The notes: generated by a model not told the origin, from the letters alone. A DNA stretch of 64,000 nt from Planctomonas deserti (GCF_003067705.1 NZ_QANL01000002.1:62001-126000); one strand, 5' to 3'; counted from the first letter of the stretch, positions 9,264 to 18,441 are shown. A program made the numbers and translations.

Positions 9264-10631
9264 ATGACCTCGACGACTCCCCTTCGCAACCCGGACACCC
9301 GATCCGCCGACCTGATGACCAGGCGCGGCTGGTGGCTGGTCGGCATGAACGTCCTCATCCCCGGCTCGGCGCAGGTGCTCGCCGGCAGCCGGCGGCTCGG
9401 CCGGTTCGGCCTCGGGGCGACCCTCTTGCTCTGGCTGTTCGCGGTCGCGGCCGTCGTCGCGTACTTCGTCGCCCCGCAGCTCCTCTTCTCCACCGTGACC
9501 ATGGGCGTCCCGCTCGTCGTGCTCCAGGTGCTCCTGATCGCCTACGCGGCGCTCTGGATCGTGCTCACGGTCGACACCATCCGGCTCGCCCGGCTCGTGC
9601 GCACGAGACCGTCCGCGAGGCCCGTCATCGCCGGGCTCGCCGTCCTGCTCCTCGTCTTCACGGCCGGAACGGCGAGCTACGCGGCGTACCTGACCGGGGT
9701 GCAGGCGGGCTTCGTCGGCGGCATCTTCGGCAACGGCGCCAGCGCCGATGCTGTCGACGGCCGCTACAACATCCTGCTGCTCGGCGGCGACGCCGGCGTG
9801 GACCGCGAGGGCCTTCGACCGGACAGCATCACCGTGGTGAGCGTCGAGGCGGCGACCGGCAAGGCCACCATGATCGGCCTGCCCCGCAACCTCGAGGACG
9901 TGCCGTTCTCGGACGGGTCACCGATGCAGGCGCTCTACCCGGACGGGTACCGCCGCTGCGCCGTCGATGTCTGCCTGCTCAACTCCATCTACACGGAGGT
10001 CGAGCTGTACGGCACAGACCTCTACCCGGACGCCGTGGAGCAGCGCAGCGAGCCCGGCATCGAGGCCATGCGCGACGCGGCCGAGGGCGTCACCGGCCTC
10101 ACGATCCAGTACTACGCGCTCATCGACATGCAGGGCTTCTCCGACCTCATCGACGCGCTCGGCGGGGTGACCATCGACGTGAAGCAGCGGCAGCCCATCG
10201 GCGGCCAGGAGGACGCGAACGGCAACCCGATCAACGTCGACGGCTGGGTGGAGCCCGGCCTGCAGACGCTCGACGGCTACCACGCGCTCTGGTACGCCCG
10301 CGCCCGCCACGGCTCGAACGACTACGACCGCATGGCCCGCCAGCGCGAGGTGCAGCAGGCGATCCTCAAGCAGTTCGAGCCGTTCAACGTGCTCACCAAG
10401 TTCCAGGCGGTCGCCGACGCGGGCACCCAGGTCGTCAAGACCGATATCCCGCAGTCCGCGCTCGGCTACTTCGCGCAGCTGGCGCTCAAGGCGCGCAGCG
10501 AGCCGATCACGGACCTCGAGATCGTGCCGCCGCTCATCGACCCCGCCGCGCCGGACTTCGACCTCATCCACACCACCATCGCCGACGCGACCGCGCCCGC
10601 GGGCCGGACGGGCTCCACCGCGAGCGACTGA
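9264..10631 (+). CDS. LytR-CpsA-Psr (LCP) family cell-wall glycopolymer ligase
   Basis: A 455-residue LCP protein. This family transfers lipid-linked glycopolymers (teichoic acids, arabinogalactan or capsule) onto peptidoglycan outside the cell. Several hydrophobic segments occupy the first ~150 residues (GLGATLLLWLFAVAAVVAYF, VVLQVLLIAYAALWIVL, AGLAVLLLVFTAGTASYAAY), more than the single one of most members. The LCP domain starts at YNILLLGGDAG and contains RPDSITVVSV, MIGLPRNLED and the conserved arginines of ALWYARARHGSNDYDRMARQ. It starts at ATG 9264, ten bases after purE. In context it is the likely ligase for the polymer made by the downstream rml/glf/GT genes. Confidence 0.92.
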   Translation: MTSTTPLRNPDTRSADLMTRRGWWLVGMNVLIPGSAQVLAGSRRLGRFGLGATLLLWLFAVAAVVAYFVAPQLLFSTVTMGVPLVVLQVLLIAYAALWIVLTVDTIRLARLVRTRPSARPVIAGLAVLLLVFTAGTASYAAYLTGVQAGFVGGIFGNGASADAVDGRYNILLLGGDAGVDREGLRPDSITVVSVEAATGKATMIGLPRNLEDVPFSDGSPMQALYPDGYRRCAVDVCLLNSIYTEVELYGTDLYPDAVEQRSEPGIEAMRDAAEGVTGLTIQYYALIDMQGFSDLIDALGGVTIDVKQRQPIGGQEDANGNPINVDGWVEPGLQTLDGYHALWYARARHGSNDYDRMARQREVQQAILKQFEPFNVLTKFQAVADAGTQVVKTDIPQSALGYFAQLALKARSEPITDLEIVPPLIDPAAPDFDLIHTTIADATAPAGRTGSTASD

Positions 10632-10673
10632 CCGGCGGTCGGGGAGCGCCCCGCGCTCTGCCAGGATTCTCGT

Positions 10674-11174
10674 ATGGCTGCATCGTGGGAGGACCGCATC
10701 GCGTCGTTCTGGGAGTCCGCGGACGACCAGAGTCCCGACCTGATGCTGTCCGAGATGAAGGACCTGGTGGACGAGCGTCCCCAGGCCGATCCCATCGCGG
10801 TCTACGAGTGGGCCGCGGTGCACGACTTCCTGGGCCGCGAGGCGGCGGCCGTGCCGCTGTACCGCCTCGCGCTCGACGCCGGCCTGACCGGACCCCGGCG
10901 CCCGCAGGCCGTGATCCAGCTCGCGAGCTCACTCCGGAACATCGGCGAGCCGGCGGCGGCGGTCGACCTGCTCATCGAGCTGTTCGACGACGAGGACGCG
11001 GCCCTGACCGGCGCGGCGGCACACGCGTTCCTCGCCCTGGCGCTGCACGACCTCGGTCGCACGGACGAGGCGCTGCGCGTGGCGCTCAAGGCTCTGGCCC
11101 CCACCCTGCCGCTCTACGGGCGCTCGGTGTCCGCGTACGCCGACGACCTGGTCCGCCCCCGCACCGCCGACTGA
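10674..11174 (+). CDS. Tetratricopeptide-repeat protein
   Basis: A 166-residue soluble protein made of TPR-like helix pairs: DPIAVYEWAAVHDFLGREAA, AVIQLASSLRNIGEPAAAVD and HAFLALALHDLGRTDEALRV. It resembles a family of actinobacterial TPR proteins of about 160 residues with no known activity. There is no signal peptide. It follows the LCP gene by 42 bases. A CAGGAT hexamer 6 bases before the ATG is a weak match to the leaderless pattern seen at other genes here. Confidence 0.8.
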   Translation: MAASWEDRIASFWESADDQSPDLMLSEMKDLVDERPQADPIAVYEWAAVHDFLGREAAAVPLYRLALDAGLTGPRRPQAVIQLASSLRNIGEPAAAVDLLIELFDDEDAALTGAAAHAFLALALHDLGRTDEALRVALKALAPTLPLYGRSVSAYADDLVRPRTAD

Positions 11175-11249
11175 CGGCGGGTCCGGCGCGCACGGCGCCC
11201 GTGTGCCGCCGGCGGCGTGTGCCGCCCGCGCCGGGGATCCGGCTCGGGC

Positions 11250-12383
11250 TCAGAGGTCGGCGTGCAGCTGCCAGACCCGCTCGGCGGAGTCGCGCCAGCT
11301 GAACGCGCGGGCGCGGTCGGTTCCCGCGATGCTGAGCCGCTCGCGCAGGCCGCGGTCGTCGAGCACCCTGCCGATGGCCTCGGCGAGCCGATCGGGGTAG
11401 CCGGCGGCGTCCTCGCGCTCCACGACGACGCCGGCCGCGGCGGCCACCTCGACGAGGGCGGGCGCGTCCGAGTGCACGACCGCCGTGCCGAAGGAGAAGG
11501 CCTCGATCATGGGGAGGCCGAAGCCCTCGGTCAGGGGCGGGTAGACGAACACGGTCGCCCGCATCAGCACGAGCGCGAGGTCGCTGTCGGACAGGAAGCC
11601 GAGGCTGCGGACGCGCTCCGGCGAGACCCCCGCCTCCGCTGCGACCCGCGCCAGGTCCTGGTCCCGCCAGCCCTGCGGCCCGATGACGAGCAGGGGAAGG
11701 TCGCGCGTCTCCGGCCGGGCGAGCGCCCGGATGAGCGGGGCGAGTCCCTCACTCGGCTGCAGGGTGCCCGACGTCAGGAGGAAGTAGGGCGGCAGGCCGA
11801 GCGCTGCGGCCCGGGCATCCGGGTCGGCGGGGGGCACGATCGCGGAGCCGACCGCCCCGCCGATCACCCGCAGGCGGTCGCCGAAGTCGAGGTACTCGGT
11901 GAGCTGCTCCGCGACGGCATGCGTCGGCACCACGACGGCGTCGGCGTGGCGCCGCGCGCGCTTCGCCATGGCCCGGTGCCAGCGCACGTCCTGCGGCCGC
12001 AGGGTGTCGGGATGGGTCCAGGGGGCGACGTCGTGGATGGTCGCGACGACCTGCATGCCGTCGTTCACCCGGTCGTGACCGCGCAGCGGCGCCAGCAGGC
12101 TGGGTGCGTGGATCATGCCGCCGACGGCCGTCAGGCCGAGCTGCCAGGCGCGGGAGAGCTCCCGGCGCGCGAGTGGCGCAACGTACAGTCCGCCGAGCCC
12201 GGGCAGCCGCCGTCGCAGGTCGTCCTGCACCGAAGGCGGCAACGCGGACACGATGCCCTCGACCTCGCAGTCCCGGGGTGCGGTCACGATCAGCTGCCGG
12301 GTGAGATCCTCCGTGTACCGGCCGACGACGCCCGGCACGGGGGCGACCATCTGGTCAACGATCACGCGGAGGGTCGTCGTCAC
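11250..12383 (-). CDS. Glycosyltransferase family 4
   Basis: A 377-residue retaining glycosyltransferase of GT-B fold. The C-terminal donor domain shows YFLLTSGTLQPSEGL, then LLVIGPQGWRDQDL, and the E-x7-E element within PPLTEGFGLPMIEAFSFGTA. The N-terminal half carries VVATIHDVAPWTHP, typical of mannosyl- or rhamnosyltransferases acting on lipid-linked sugars. The GTG start at 12383 has AGGAG 9 bases before it. It stands downstream of rmlBD on the same strand, with a 223-base gap that contains a hairpin. The acceptor cannot be told from the sequence. Confidence 0.88.
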   Translation of the reverse strand: MTTTLRVIVDQMVAPVPGVVGRYTEDLTRQLIVTAPRDCEVEGIVSALPPSVQDDLRRRLPGLGGLYVAPLARRELSRAWQLGLTAVGGMIHAPSLLAPLRGHDRVNDGMQVVATIHDVAPWTHPDTLRPQDVRWHRAMAKRARRHADAVVVPTHAVAEQLTEYLDFGDRLRVIGGAVGSAIVPPADPDARAAALGLPPYFLLTSGTLQPSEGLAPLIRALARPETRDLPLLVIGPQGWRDQDLARVAAEAGVSPERVRSLGFLSDSDLALVLMRATVFVYPPLTEGFGLPMIEAFSFGTAVVHSDAPALVEVAAAAGVVVEREDAAGYPDRLAEAIGRVLDDRGLRERLSIAGTDRARAFSWRDSAERVWQLHADL

Positions 12384-12479
12384 GTAGCGCAACTCCTGGG
12401 TCGGCCGCCCCGGTGGGGGGAGGGAGGCACGATTCCCGGGCGCTGTCGCGCCCGCGAATCGGGGGCGCTCCCAGCGTAG

Positions 12480-12520
12480 ACCGCGCCCCCCGCGAGGCTC
12501 AGGAGCCCCGCGGGCGCGGC
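12480..12520 (-). terminator. Probable hairpin terminator after rmlD
   Basis: An imperfect GC-rich stem: ccgcgcccc...ggct on one side and agcc...gggcgcgg on the other, with cagg at the apex. It lies about 90 bases past the rmlD stop on the minus strand and before the GT4 gene start. No T-run follows. The rest of the 12384-12606 gap shows nothing else. Confidence 0.4.
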
Positions 12521-12606
12521 GTCGCGAAAGGCGCAACCGCACGGCGGGGAGGCGGACGGCGGGGAGGCGGCCGAGCGGAAGAACCGTCGACTTGCCGGGA
12601 AGGCGC

Positions 12607-13452
12607 CTAGGCGAACACGCCGCTGCGCACCGCGTCCGCGAGGGCGTCCTTCCAGTCGCGCATCGGGGCGAGGCCCGCGCGCTCCCAGCCGGAGTGGCCG
12701 AGCACCGAGAAGGCGGGACGCGGCGCCGGGCGCTGGAAGGTGGAGCTGTCCGTCGGCTTCACCCGGTCGGGGTCGAGGCCGTTCGCGAGGAAGACGGCCT
12801 GCGCGAAGTCGAACCAGCTGGCCCGGCCGGAGTTCGTGCCGTGGTAGACGCCGGCGGGTGCGCCCGCGTCGAGCATCGCCACGATCTGCGCGGCGAGGTC
12901 CGCGGTCCAGGTCGGCTGGCCGTACTGGTCGTTCACGACGCTCACGACCTCGCGGTCCGCCGCGAGCCGGAGCATGGTGCGCGGGAAGTTCGGTCCGTTG
13001 GCGCCGTAGAGCCAGGCGGTGCGCACGATGTAGGTGCGGCCGGGGTTGTTCTGCAGGGCGAGACGCTCGCCCTCGGCCTTCGTGCGTCCGTACGCCGAGA
13101 TCGGGTCGTGCTGCTCGTCCTCGGAGTACGGGCTCGTGGCCCGGCCGTTGAAGACGTAGTCCGTGGAGACCTGCACGAGCGCGGCACCGGTCTCCGCCGC
13201 TGCGGCGGCGAGCACGGCGGCGCCGGTCGCGTTCACCGCGTAGGCCTCGTCCTCGTGCGTCTCGGCGTCGTCGACCCTGGTGTACGCCGCGGCGTTGATG
13301 ATCACGTCGTGACCCGCCACGGCCGCGCGCACGGCGTCGGCGTCCGTCACGTCGAGGTCGGCGCGGCCGAGGGCCGTCACCGGCCTCCCCGAGAGCACGG
13401 ACTGCAGGTCGGCGCCGAGCATGCCGGTCGCGCCGGTGATGAGATACGTCAT
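12607..13452 (-). CDS. rmlD: dTDP-4-dehydrorhamnose reductase
   Basis: A 281-residue short-chain reductase making dTDP-L-rhamnose, the last step of the pathway. The Rossmann motif is LITGATGMLGADL; the catalytic pair is STDYVFNG and YGRTKAEGE (Tyr/Lys); RTAWLYG is also typical. ATG 13452 gives the standard N-terminus. A GTG at 13470 overlaps the rmlB stop by 4 bases and could start a 6-residue longer form through coupling; neither has a clear Shine-Dalgarno. It forms an operon with rmlB. Confidence 0.94.
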   Translation of the reverse strand: MTYLITGATGMLGADLQSVLSGRPVTALGRADLDVTDADAVRAAVAGHDVIINAAAYTRVDDAETHEDEAYAVNATGAAVLAAAAAETGAALVQVSTDYVFNGRATSPYSEDEQHDPISAYGRTKAEGERLALQNNPGRTYIVRTAWLYGANGPNFPRTMLRLAADREVVSVVNDQYGQPTWTADLAAQIVAMLDAGAPAGVYHGTNSGRASWFDFAQAVFLANGLDPDRVKPTDSSTFQRPAPRPAFSVLGHSGWERAGLAPMRDWKDALADAVRSGVFA

Positions 13453-13466
13453 GGGGATGGCCGTGC

Positions 13467-14456
13467 TCACTGCGAGAGCGCGGCGCGCTCCTTCAGCGGC
13501 TTCCACCACTGCTCGTTGTCGCGGTACCACTGCACGACCTCGGCGAGACCGGTGGCGAACGGCACCTGCGGGGCGTAGCCGAGCTCGGCGCTGATCTTCG
13601 CGATGTCGACGGAGTAGCGGAGGTCGTGGCCCTTGCGGTCCTCTACCCGGTCGACGACGGACCAGTCTTGGCCGAACTCGTCGAGCAGCAGCTGGGTGAT
13701 CTCGACGTTGGTCAGCTCGGTTCCCCCGCCGATGTTGTAGATCTCGCCGGCGAGGCCCTTGACCAGCACGAGGGCGATGCCACGGCAGTGGTCGTCGACG
13801 TGCAGCCAGTCGCGCACGTTCTCGCCCTTGCCGTACAGCGGCACGTGCTTGCCCTCGATGAGGTTCGTGACGAAGAGGGGGATGAGCTTCTCGGGGAAGT
13901 GGTACGGCCCGTAGTTGTTCGAGCAGCGCGTGATCGACACGTTGAGACCGTGCGTGCGGTGGTAGCTGCGGGCGAGGAGGTCGCTGCCGGCCTTCGAGGC
14001 CGAGTACGGGGAGTTCGGCTCGAGGATGTGCTCCTCGGTCCACGACCCCTCCGTGATGGAGCCGTACACCTCGTCCGTCGACACGTGCACGAAGCGCTCG
14101 ACCCCGTTGCGCAGCGCGGCGTCCAGCAGCTTCTGGGTGCCGAGCACGTTGGTCTCCACGAAGATGCTGGCGTCGCGCACCGAGCGGTCGACGTGGCTCT
14201 CCGCCGCGAAGTGCACGACGGCGTCGACCGTCGGCATCAGCTCGTCGAGCACGCCCTCGTGGCGGATGTCGCCGTGCACGAAGCGGAAGCGCGGGGAGGA
14301 GGAGACCGGGGCGAGGTTCGCCGGGTTGCCGGAGTAGGTCAGGGCGTCGAGAACGACGACCTCCACGCCCTCCAGGCCGGGGTAGTCGTCGTTCAGTGCG
14401 TGCCGTACGAAGTTGGAGCCGATGAAGCCGGCGCCGCCGGTGACGAGAATTTTCAC
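13467..14456 (-). CDS. rmlB: dTDP-glucose 4,6-dehydratase
   Basis: A 329-residue extended SDR enzyme converting dTDP-glucose to the 4-keto-6-deoxy sugar. It contains [11 protein letters not shown] at the N-terminus, [18 protein letters not shown] with the catalytic Asp-Glu, and YSASKAGSD with the catalytic Tyr/Lys. SRCSNNYGP-like text appears as [18 protein letters not shown]. The start is GTG 14456 with gagga about 11 bases upstream. A TAGGAT box at 14506-14501 would give a leader of about 38 bases. It is divergent from rmlC. Confidence 0.96.
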   Translation of the reverse strand: MKILVTGGAGFIGSNFVRHALNDDYPGLEGVEVVVLDALTYSGNPANLAPVSSSPRFRFVHGDIRHEGVLDELMPTVDAVVHFAAESHVDRSVRDASIFVETNVLGTQKLLDAALRNGVERFVHVSTDEVYGSITEGSWTEEHILEPNSPYSASKAGSDLLARSYHRTHGLNVSITRCSNNYGPYHFPEKLIPLFVTNLIEGKHVPLYGKGENVRDWLHVDDHCRGIALVLVKGLAGEIYNIGGGTELTNVEITQLLLDEFGQDWSVVDRVEDRKGHDLRYSVDIAKISAELGYAPQVPFATGLAEVVQWYRDNEQWWKPLKERAALSQ

Positions 14457-14500
14457 GAAAGACGATTCCTCTGGTATTCGCTGTGCCGGATCGAGAGACC

Positions 14501-14584
14501 ATCCTAGGGTGTCGCCCGCCCGTGGCCCCGCCGCGCGGGGGCGGGCGTCGGTCCCGGGAGGAAGGGGATGGGTAGACTTCCCGG
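14501..14584. promoter_or_regulatory. Divergent promoters of rmlB and rmlC
   Basis: The minus strand has TAGGAT at 14506-14501 (rmlB, leader with a ribosome-binding site). The plus strand has TAGACT at 14573-14578, 6 bases before the GTG of rmlC (leaderless). The arrangement controls both halves of the rhamnose pathway from one 128-bp region. Confidence 0.6.
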
Positions 14585-15199
14585 GTGCAGATCCGCGAAC
14601 TGGCCATCCCCGACAGCTACGAGGTGACCCCCGTGCAGCGGGCGGACGATCGGGGACTCTTCCTCGAGTGGTACCGCTTCGATCTGCTCGAGGAGCGCAT
14701 CGGGCACCCGCTGACCCTCCGCCAGGCGAACACCTCGGTGTCGAAGCGGGGTGTGGTGCGCGGCATCCACTTCGCCGACGTGCCGGTGGGCCAGGCGAAG
14801 TACGTCACCGTGACCCACGGCGCCGTGCTCGACTACATCGTCGACATCCGGGTCGGCTCGCCGACCTTCGGCCAGTGGGACAGCGTGCTGCTCGACGACG
14901 TCGACCGCCGCGCCGCCTACCTCTCCGAGGGCCTGGGCCACGCGTTCGTCGCGCTCACCGAGGACGCCACCGTGAGCTACCTGGTCAGCGACGTGTACCG
15001 CCCGCAGGCCGAGCACGGCATCACCCCGCTCGACCCCGCCGTCGGCCTGACCTTCCCGGCCGAGGCGGGAGAGCCGCTGCTCTCCCCGAAGGACCTGGAG
15101 GCGCCGACCCTCGAGGAGGCGGAGCGCCAGGGGCTGCTGCCCTCCTGGGAGGCCGTCCGCGCCTTCTACGCGTCGCTCGGCGAGAAGGTGTCCCGCTGA
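14585..15199 (+). CDS. rmlC: dTDP-4-dehydrorhamnose 3,5-epimerase
   Basis: A 204-residue cupin-fold epimerase. Conserved RmlC elements are visible: [30 protein letters not shown] (with the catalytic His), [18 protein letters not shown] and [12 protein letters not shown]. The start is GTG 14585, six bases after TAGACT, so translation is probably leaderless. The stop overlaps the rmlA start (TGATG), coupling the two. It acts between RmlB and RmlD in dTDP-L-rhamnose synthesis. Confidence 0.95.
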   Translation: MQIRELAIPDSYEVTPVQRADDRGLFLEWYRFDLLEERIGHPLTLRQANTSVSKRGVVRGIHFADVPVGQAKYVTVTHGAVLDYIVDIRVGSPTFGQWDSVLLDDVDRRAAYLSEGLGHAFVALTEDATVSYLVSDVYRPQAEHGITPLDPAVGLTFPAEAGEPLLSPKDLEAPTLEEAERQGLLPSWEAVRAFYASLGEKVSR

Positions 15200-16059
15200 T
15201 GCGCGGCATCATCCTGGCCGGGGGATCCGGCACGCGGCTCTGGCCGATCACGAAGGGCATCTCGAAGCAGCTGATGCCCATCTACGACAAGCCGATGATC
15301 TACTACCCCCTCTCGACGCTCATGATGGCGGGCATCCGCGAGGTGCTCATCATCACGACCCCCGAGTACAACTCGCAGTTCCAGGCGCTGCTGGGCGACG
15401 GATCCGACCTCGGCATGGTCATCGAGTACGCCGTGCAACCGTCCCCGGACGGCCTCGCGCAGGCCTTCATCATCGGCGAGGAGTTCATCGGCGACGAGTC
15501 GGTCGCCCTCGTGCTCGGCGACAACATCTTCCACGGGGCCGGCCTCGGCACCTCGCTGCGCTCGAACGCGGACATCGAGGGCGCGCGCATCTTCGCGTAC
15601 CACGTCGCCGAGCCGCGGGCCTACGGGGTCGTCGAGTTCGACGACGACTTCACCGCGGTCTCCATCGAGGAGAAGCCGGAGCACCCGAAGAGCAACTACG
15701 CCGTACCCGGCCTCTACTTCTACGACAACACCGTCGTCGAGGTGGCGAAGTCGGTGAAGCCGAGCGCCCGCGGCGAGCTCGAGATCACCGCGGTCAACGA
15801 CCACTACCTGTCGCAGGGCACGCTCAAGGTTCAGGTGCTCGACCGCGGCACCGCGTGGCTGGACACCGGCACGTTCGAGAGCATGATGCAGGCGTCCGAG
15901 TACGTGCGCGTCATCGAGGACCGCCAGGGCCACAAGATCGGCTGCATCGAGGAGATCGCGTTCCGCGCGGGCTGGATCGACAAGGAGCAGCTGCTTGCCC
16001 TGGCGAAGCCGCTGGTGAAGAGCGGCTACGGCACCTACCTCCTGCAGCTCGCGTCCTAG
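15199..16059 (+). CDS. rmlA: Glucose-1-phosphate thymidylyltransferase
   Basis: A 286-residue nucleotidyltransferase that joins glucose-1-phosphate and dTTP to give dTDP-glucose, the first step of rhamnose synthesis. It has the N-terminal signature [13 protein letters not shown], the motif [20 protein letters not shown], and [13 protein letters not shown] with the metal-binding Asp. [20 protein letters not shown] matches the short RmlA type. The ATG shares its A with the rmlC TGA stop. After the stop the repeat-rich region begins. Confidence 0.97.
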   Translation: MRGIILAGGSGTRLWPITKGISKQLMPIYDKPMIYYPLSTLMMAGIREVLIITTPEYNSQFQALLGDGSDLGMVIEYAVQPSPDGLAQAFIIGEEFIGDESVALVLGDNIFHGAGLGTSLRSNADIEGARIFAYHVAEPRAYGVVEFDDDFTAVSIEEKPEHPKSNYAVPGLYFYDNTVVEVAKSVKPSARGELEITAVNDHYLSQGTLKVQVLDRGTAWLDTGTFESMMQASEYVRVIEDRQGHKIGCIEEIAFRAGWIDKEQLLALAKPLVKSGYGTYLLQLAS

Positions 16060-16095
16060 TCCCGCCCCTGCGGGGGGTGTGCGTGCGGCCAGCGA

Positions 16096-16235
16096 CGCAA
16101 TTCAGCAGAACGAACGCAATTCAGCAGAACACGACCGACACGCCGCCGCGGAGGCCCCGCAAGCGGCGTGTCGTCCTGATCCTGCTGAGTTGCGTCGCCG
16201 GGTCTGCTGAGTTGCGGCAGATCTGCTGAGTTGCG
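16096..16235. repeat. Composite inverted repeat array built from a CTGCTGAGTTGCG unit
   Basis: Two direct copies of cgcaattcagcagaac (16096-16111, 16115-16130; 19-base period) are followed by a 10-bp perfect stem (gacacgccgc 16137-16146, gcggcgtgtc 16163-16172). Three copies of ctgctgagttgcg in the opposite sense follow (16182-16194, 16204-16216, 16223-16235; last two 19 bases apart). The left units are near-reverse-complements of the right units (one difference). The whole is a large nested palindrome with no coding capacity. Confidence 0.85.
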
Positions 16236-16274
16236 TTGAGCCCACCCGGCACCGGTGTCCTGCCGGCACCAGCA

Positions 16275-16342
16275 CGGTCCCTGAGCTTGTCGAAGGGACG
16301 CTCGCAGCGCCGGTTCCGTCCCTTCGACGAGCTCAGGGACCG
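16275..16342. repeat. REP-like 25-bp inverted repeat
   Basis: Arms 16275-16299 (begins cggtccctgagc, ends gaagggac) and 16318-16342 (begins gtcccttcgac, ends agggaccg) are complementary with one mismatch and an 18-base loop. A degenerate half copy lies at about 16389-16401. The same family forms the 165-bp tandem repeats at 52451-52844. Such palindromes are common in actinobacterial intergenic regions. Confidence 0.85.
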
Positions 16343-16436
16343 TGGGGCGCGTCCGTCGGCGGGTTAGCGGTTTCGGACCTCCGGCAGCCCTCAGGGACCG
16401 TATGCGCCGAGCGCTGCGCGGCGCCTACGGGCTCGC

Positions 16437-16460
16437 GGAGGGCCCTATAGGGCGCCCTCC
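16437..16460 (-). terminator. Palindrome over the epimerase stop codon
   Basis: A self-complementary 12-mer (gccctatagggc, 16442-16453) nested in ggagggc / gccctcc arms (16437-16443, 16454-16460). It covers the stop codon of the minus-strand epimerase gene and may serve as its terminator. Confidence 0.45.
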
Positions 16461-17401
16461 TGCATCGCGGTGCGGAGGGCCGTCATGACGTTGTTGATGC
16501 CCGCGGGGAGGGGCAGCAGGTCTCGGTGGTCGAGGTCGGGCCAGACGACCGAGCGGAGCCGGAGGTCCACTGCCTGGTAATTGGCGACGGGGGAGGAGCC
16601 GAGCATCACGTTCGGGCGGGCCTTCGCGATCGCGCGGAGCAGCCCGAGCAGGGTCGCGATGGTCACCGGCTGGTGCGAGGCGAGGATCTTCACGACGGTC
16701 GTGCCGGGCGCGCAGTGCTCGAGCCGCTGCACCGCGTCGGCGATGAGGGCGGCGCAGTCGTCCGCGTAGATGTAGTCGCGCACGGTCTCGAGCGGCACGT
16801 AGATGGATGCGGGGTTGGGCGTCAGCTGCGCCTTGGCGAGGTGGCTGATGAGTCCCTGCGCCTTCTGCAGCGATTGCGCCGGACCGTAGATGTTCGCGAT
16901 GCGGCCGATCAGGGCGCGCGCGCCCGTCTCCTCGGCGAAGCCCGTCACCAGCGCCTCCGCCCGCAGCTTCGCGTGCCCGTAGGGGGCGAGCGGCGACGGT
17001 GCGGTCTCCTCGGTGAAGGGCGGCGCGGCCGAGCCGGCGTAGACGCCGCCCGCGGAGGAGGCGTAGAAGATCGAGCCGACGGCGCGCCCGGCGGGGCCGT
17101 GCTCCCGGAGCACGCGGAGGACGGTCGCCAGCTGGCCGAGCTCCCGCTCGAGCTGCTCCTCGGTGCTCCCCGTGACGGCGGCGCCCGCGCACCAGGCGAC
17201 GAGCCACTCCGCGCCGCGGTCCGTGCGCTCCCGGAGCGCGCTCGCCGCACGCCGGGCTGCGGCCTCGAACTCCTCCTGCTCGGCGGCCCACGGCAGCGGG
17301 TCGGCGGTCAGCAGGTCGTGGCCGGCGGATGCGGCGAACGCCCGGGAGACCGCGCGGCCGAGCTGGCCGCGCGCCCCGACCACCCACACCGCGACGGTCA
17401 T
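16445..17401 (-). CDS. NAD-dependent epimerase/dehydratase family protein
   Basis: A 318-residue SDR-fold protein, last gene of the minus-strand glycan/ABC operon. The Rossmann motif is VWVVGARGQLGRAVSRAF. The SDR catalytic region is visible as FYASSAGGVYAG and the Tyr/Lys in YGHAKLRAE; RIANIYGP and YIYADDCAALI are typical of sugar-nucleotide epimerases. Substrate is unknown; a sugar nucleotide or lipid-linked sugar is likely. The ATG overlaps the preceding GT2 stop by 4 bases (ATGA). Confidence 0.82.
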   Translation of the reverse strand: MTVAVWVVGARGQLGRAVSRAFAASAGHDLLTADPLPWAAEQEEFEAAARRAASALRERTDRGAEWLVAWCAGAAVTGSTEEQLERELGQLATVLRVLREHGPAGRAVGSIFYASSAGGVYAGSAAPPFTEETAPSPLAPYGHAKLRAEALVTGFAEETGARALIGRIANIYGPAQSLQKAQGLISHLAKAQLTPNPASIYVPLETVRDYIYADDCAALIADAVQRLEHCAPGTTVVKILASHQPVTIATLLGLLRAIAKARPNVMLGSSPVANYQAVDLRLRSVVWPDLDHRDLLPLPAGINNVMTALRTAMQEGAL

Positions 17402-18441
17402 GGGCGGTACGGCGGACGCCCGAGCGGTCCGTCGTGCGGGTCGCGCACGATGAGGTACGGCGGGCGGCCCTGCGCGGTGCTCACGGCCACCCCGATGTAC
17501 TCGGCGATGATGCCGAGCGAGAAGAGGATCGCACCGGAGCTGACGAGCACGGCCACGATGGTCGACGCCCAGCCCTCGGGCACGTCGTTCTGCGTGAAGC
17601 GCCCGATGAAGATGATGACCGTCACGACGATCGCGAGCACGAAGAACAGCACGCCGATGGCGCTCACGACCCGCAGGCCGCGCGTGCCGCTGGAGAGCAC
17701 CATGCGCCAGAAGTGCGAGAACAGCCGGCGGGCGGAGTAGCCGCTGGTGCGGTCGCCCTCGTCGCGCAGCCGCACGTCGCACTGGCTCGCGCCCTTCGCC
17801 ACCCAGCCGAGGGCGAGGTCGAGGTAGACGCCGGATCCCGCGTACGCGGCGACGCTCCGCGCGACGCTGCCCAGCAGGAAGCGGTAGCTCTGGTACTGGC
17901 TCGCGTTGGCGGAGGAGAGCTGGTTGAGGATCCACTTCGCCCCGCGGGAGGCGGTGTTGCGCAGGAACCCGTGCGACGGCGCGTTCGTGGGCCTGGCGTA
18001 GACGATGGACGCCTGGTCGGCCATGGCGACGTCGAGCATGTCGCCGATGTAGGCCGGATCGTGCTGCCCGTCCTCGTCGAGGGTGACCACCCAGTCGCCA
18101 CCGGTGGATGCCATGCCCGCGAGGGTCGCGGCGTGCTGGCCGAAGTTCTTGCTGAGCCAGATGGCGCGCACGAAGTCGTACTCGCCCTCGAGCCGGCGCA
18201 GCACGGATGCGGAGTCGTCCGGGCCGTTGTCGTGCACGAGCAGCACCTCGGTGACGGCGAAGCTGTGGCCGCCCGGGGTGAGCCTCGGGGTCGTGAGCGC
18301 CTCGATCTCCCGCATCAGCGCGGGCAGGGTCTTCTCGCCCTGGTAGACGGGAACGACGACGGAGACGCTGTGATCGGCGCGCTCGACGGAGGCGAGGGGC
18401 GCACCCTGGCGCCCGTCGTCCGCATTCCAGGGGCGGCTCAC
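17398..18441 (-). CDS. Glycosyltransferase family 2, polyprenyl-phosphate sugar transferase type (GtrB/DPM1-like)
   Basis: A 347-residue GT2 enzyme. The GT-A domain begins VSVVVPVYQGEKTL and contains the metal-binding TLDEDGQHDPAYI. Two membrane segments follow near the C-terminus (VVSAIGVLFFVLAIVVTVIIF and IVAVLVSSGAILFSLGIIAEY). This layout is that of polyprenyl-phosphate glycosyltransferases (GtrB, Ppm1/DPM1) that load a sugar on the lipid for use outside the membrane. The neighbouring GtrA protein is its usual partner. The GTG start overlaps the previous stop by 4 bases (GTGA). Confidence 0.87.
   Translation of the reverse strand: MSRPWNADDGRQGAPLASVERADHSVSVVVPVYQGEKTLPALMREIEALTTPRLTPGGHSFAVTEVLLVHDNGPDDSASVLRRLEGEYDFVRAIWLSKNFGQHAATLAGMASTGGDWVVTLDEDGQHDPAYIGDMLDVAMADQASIVYARPTNAPSHGFLRNTASRGAKWILNQLSSANASQYQSYRFLLGSVARSVAAYAGSGVYLDLALGWVAKGASQCDVRLRDEGDRTSGYSARRLFSHFWRMVLSSGTRGLRVVSAIGVLFFVLAIVVTVIIFIGRFTQNDVPEGWASTIVAVLVSSGAILFSLGIIAEYIGVAVSTAQGRPPYLIVRDPHDGPLGRPPYRP

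Noticed and set aside
11175-11249. Possible small gene between the TPR and GT4 genes
   Set aside because: Only 75 bases between convergent stops, no start with ribosome-binding site and no conserved text.
16096-16235. Repeat array considered as a CRISPR
   Set aside because: Repeat units are 13-16 bases, spacers only 3-9 bases, and orientation is mixed; no cas genes are present.
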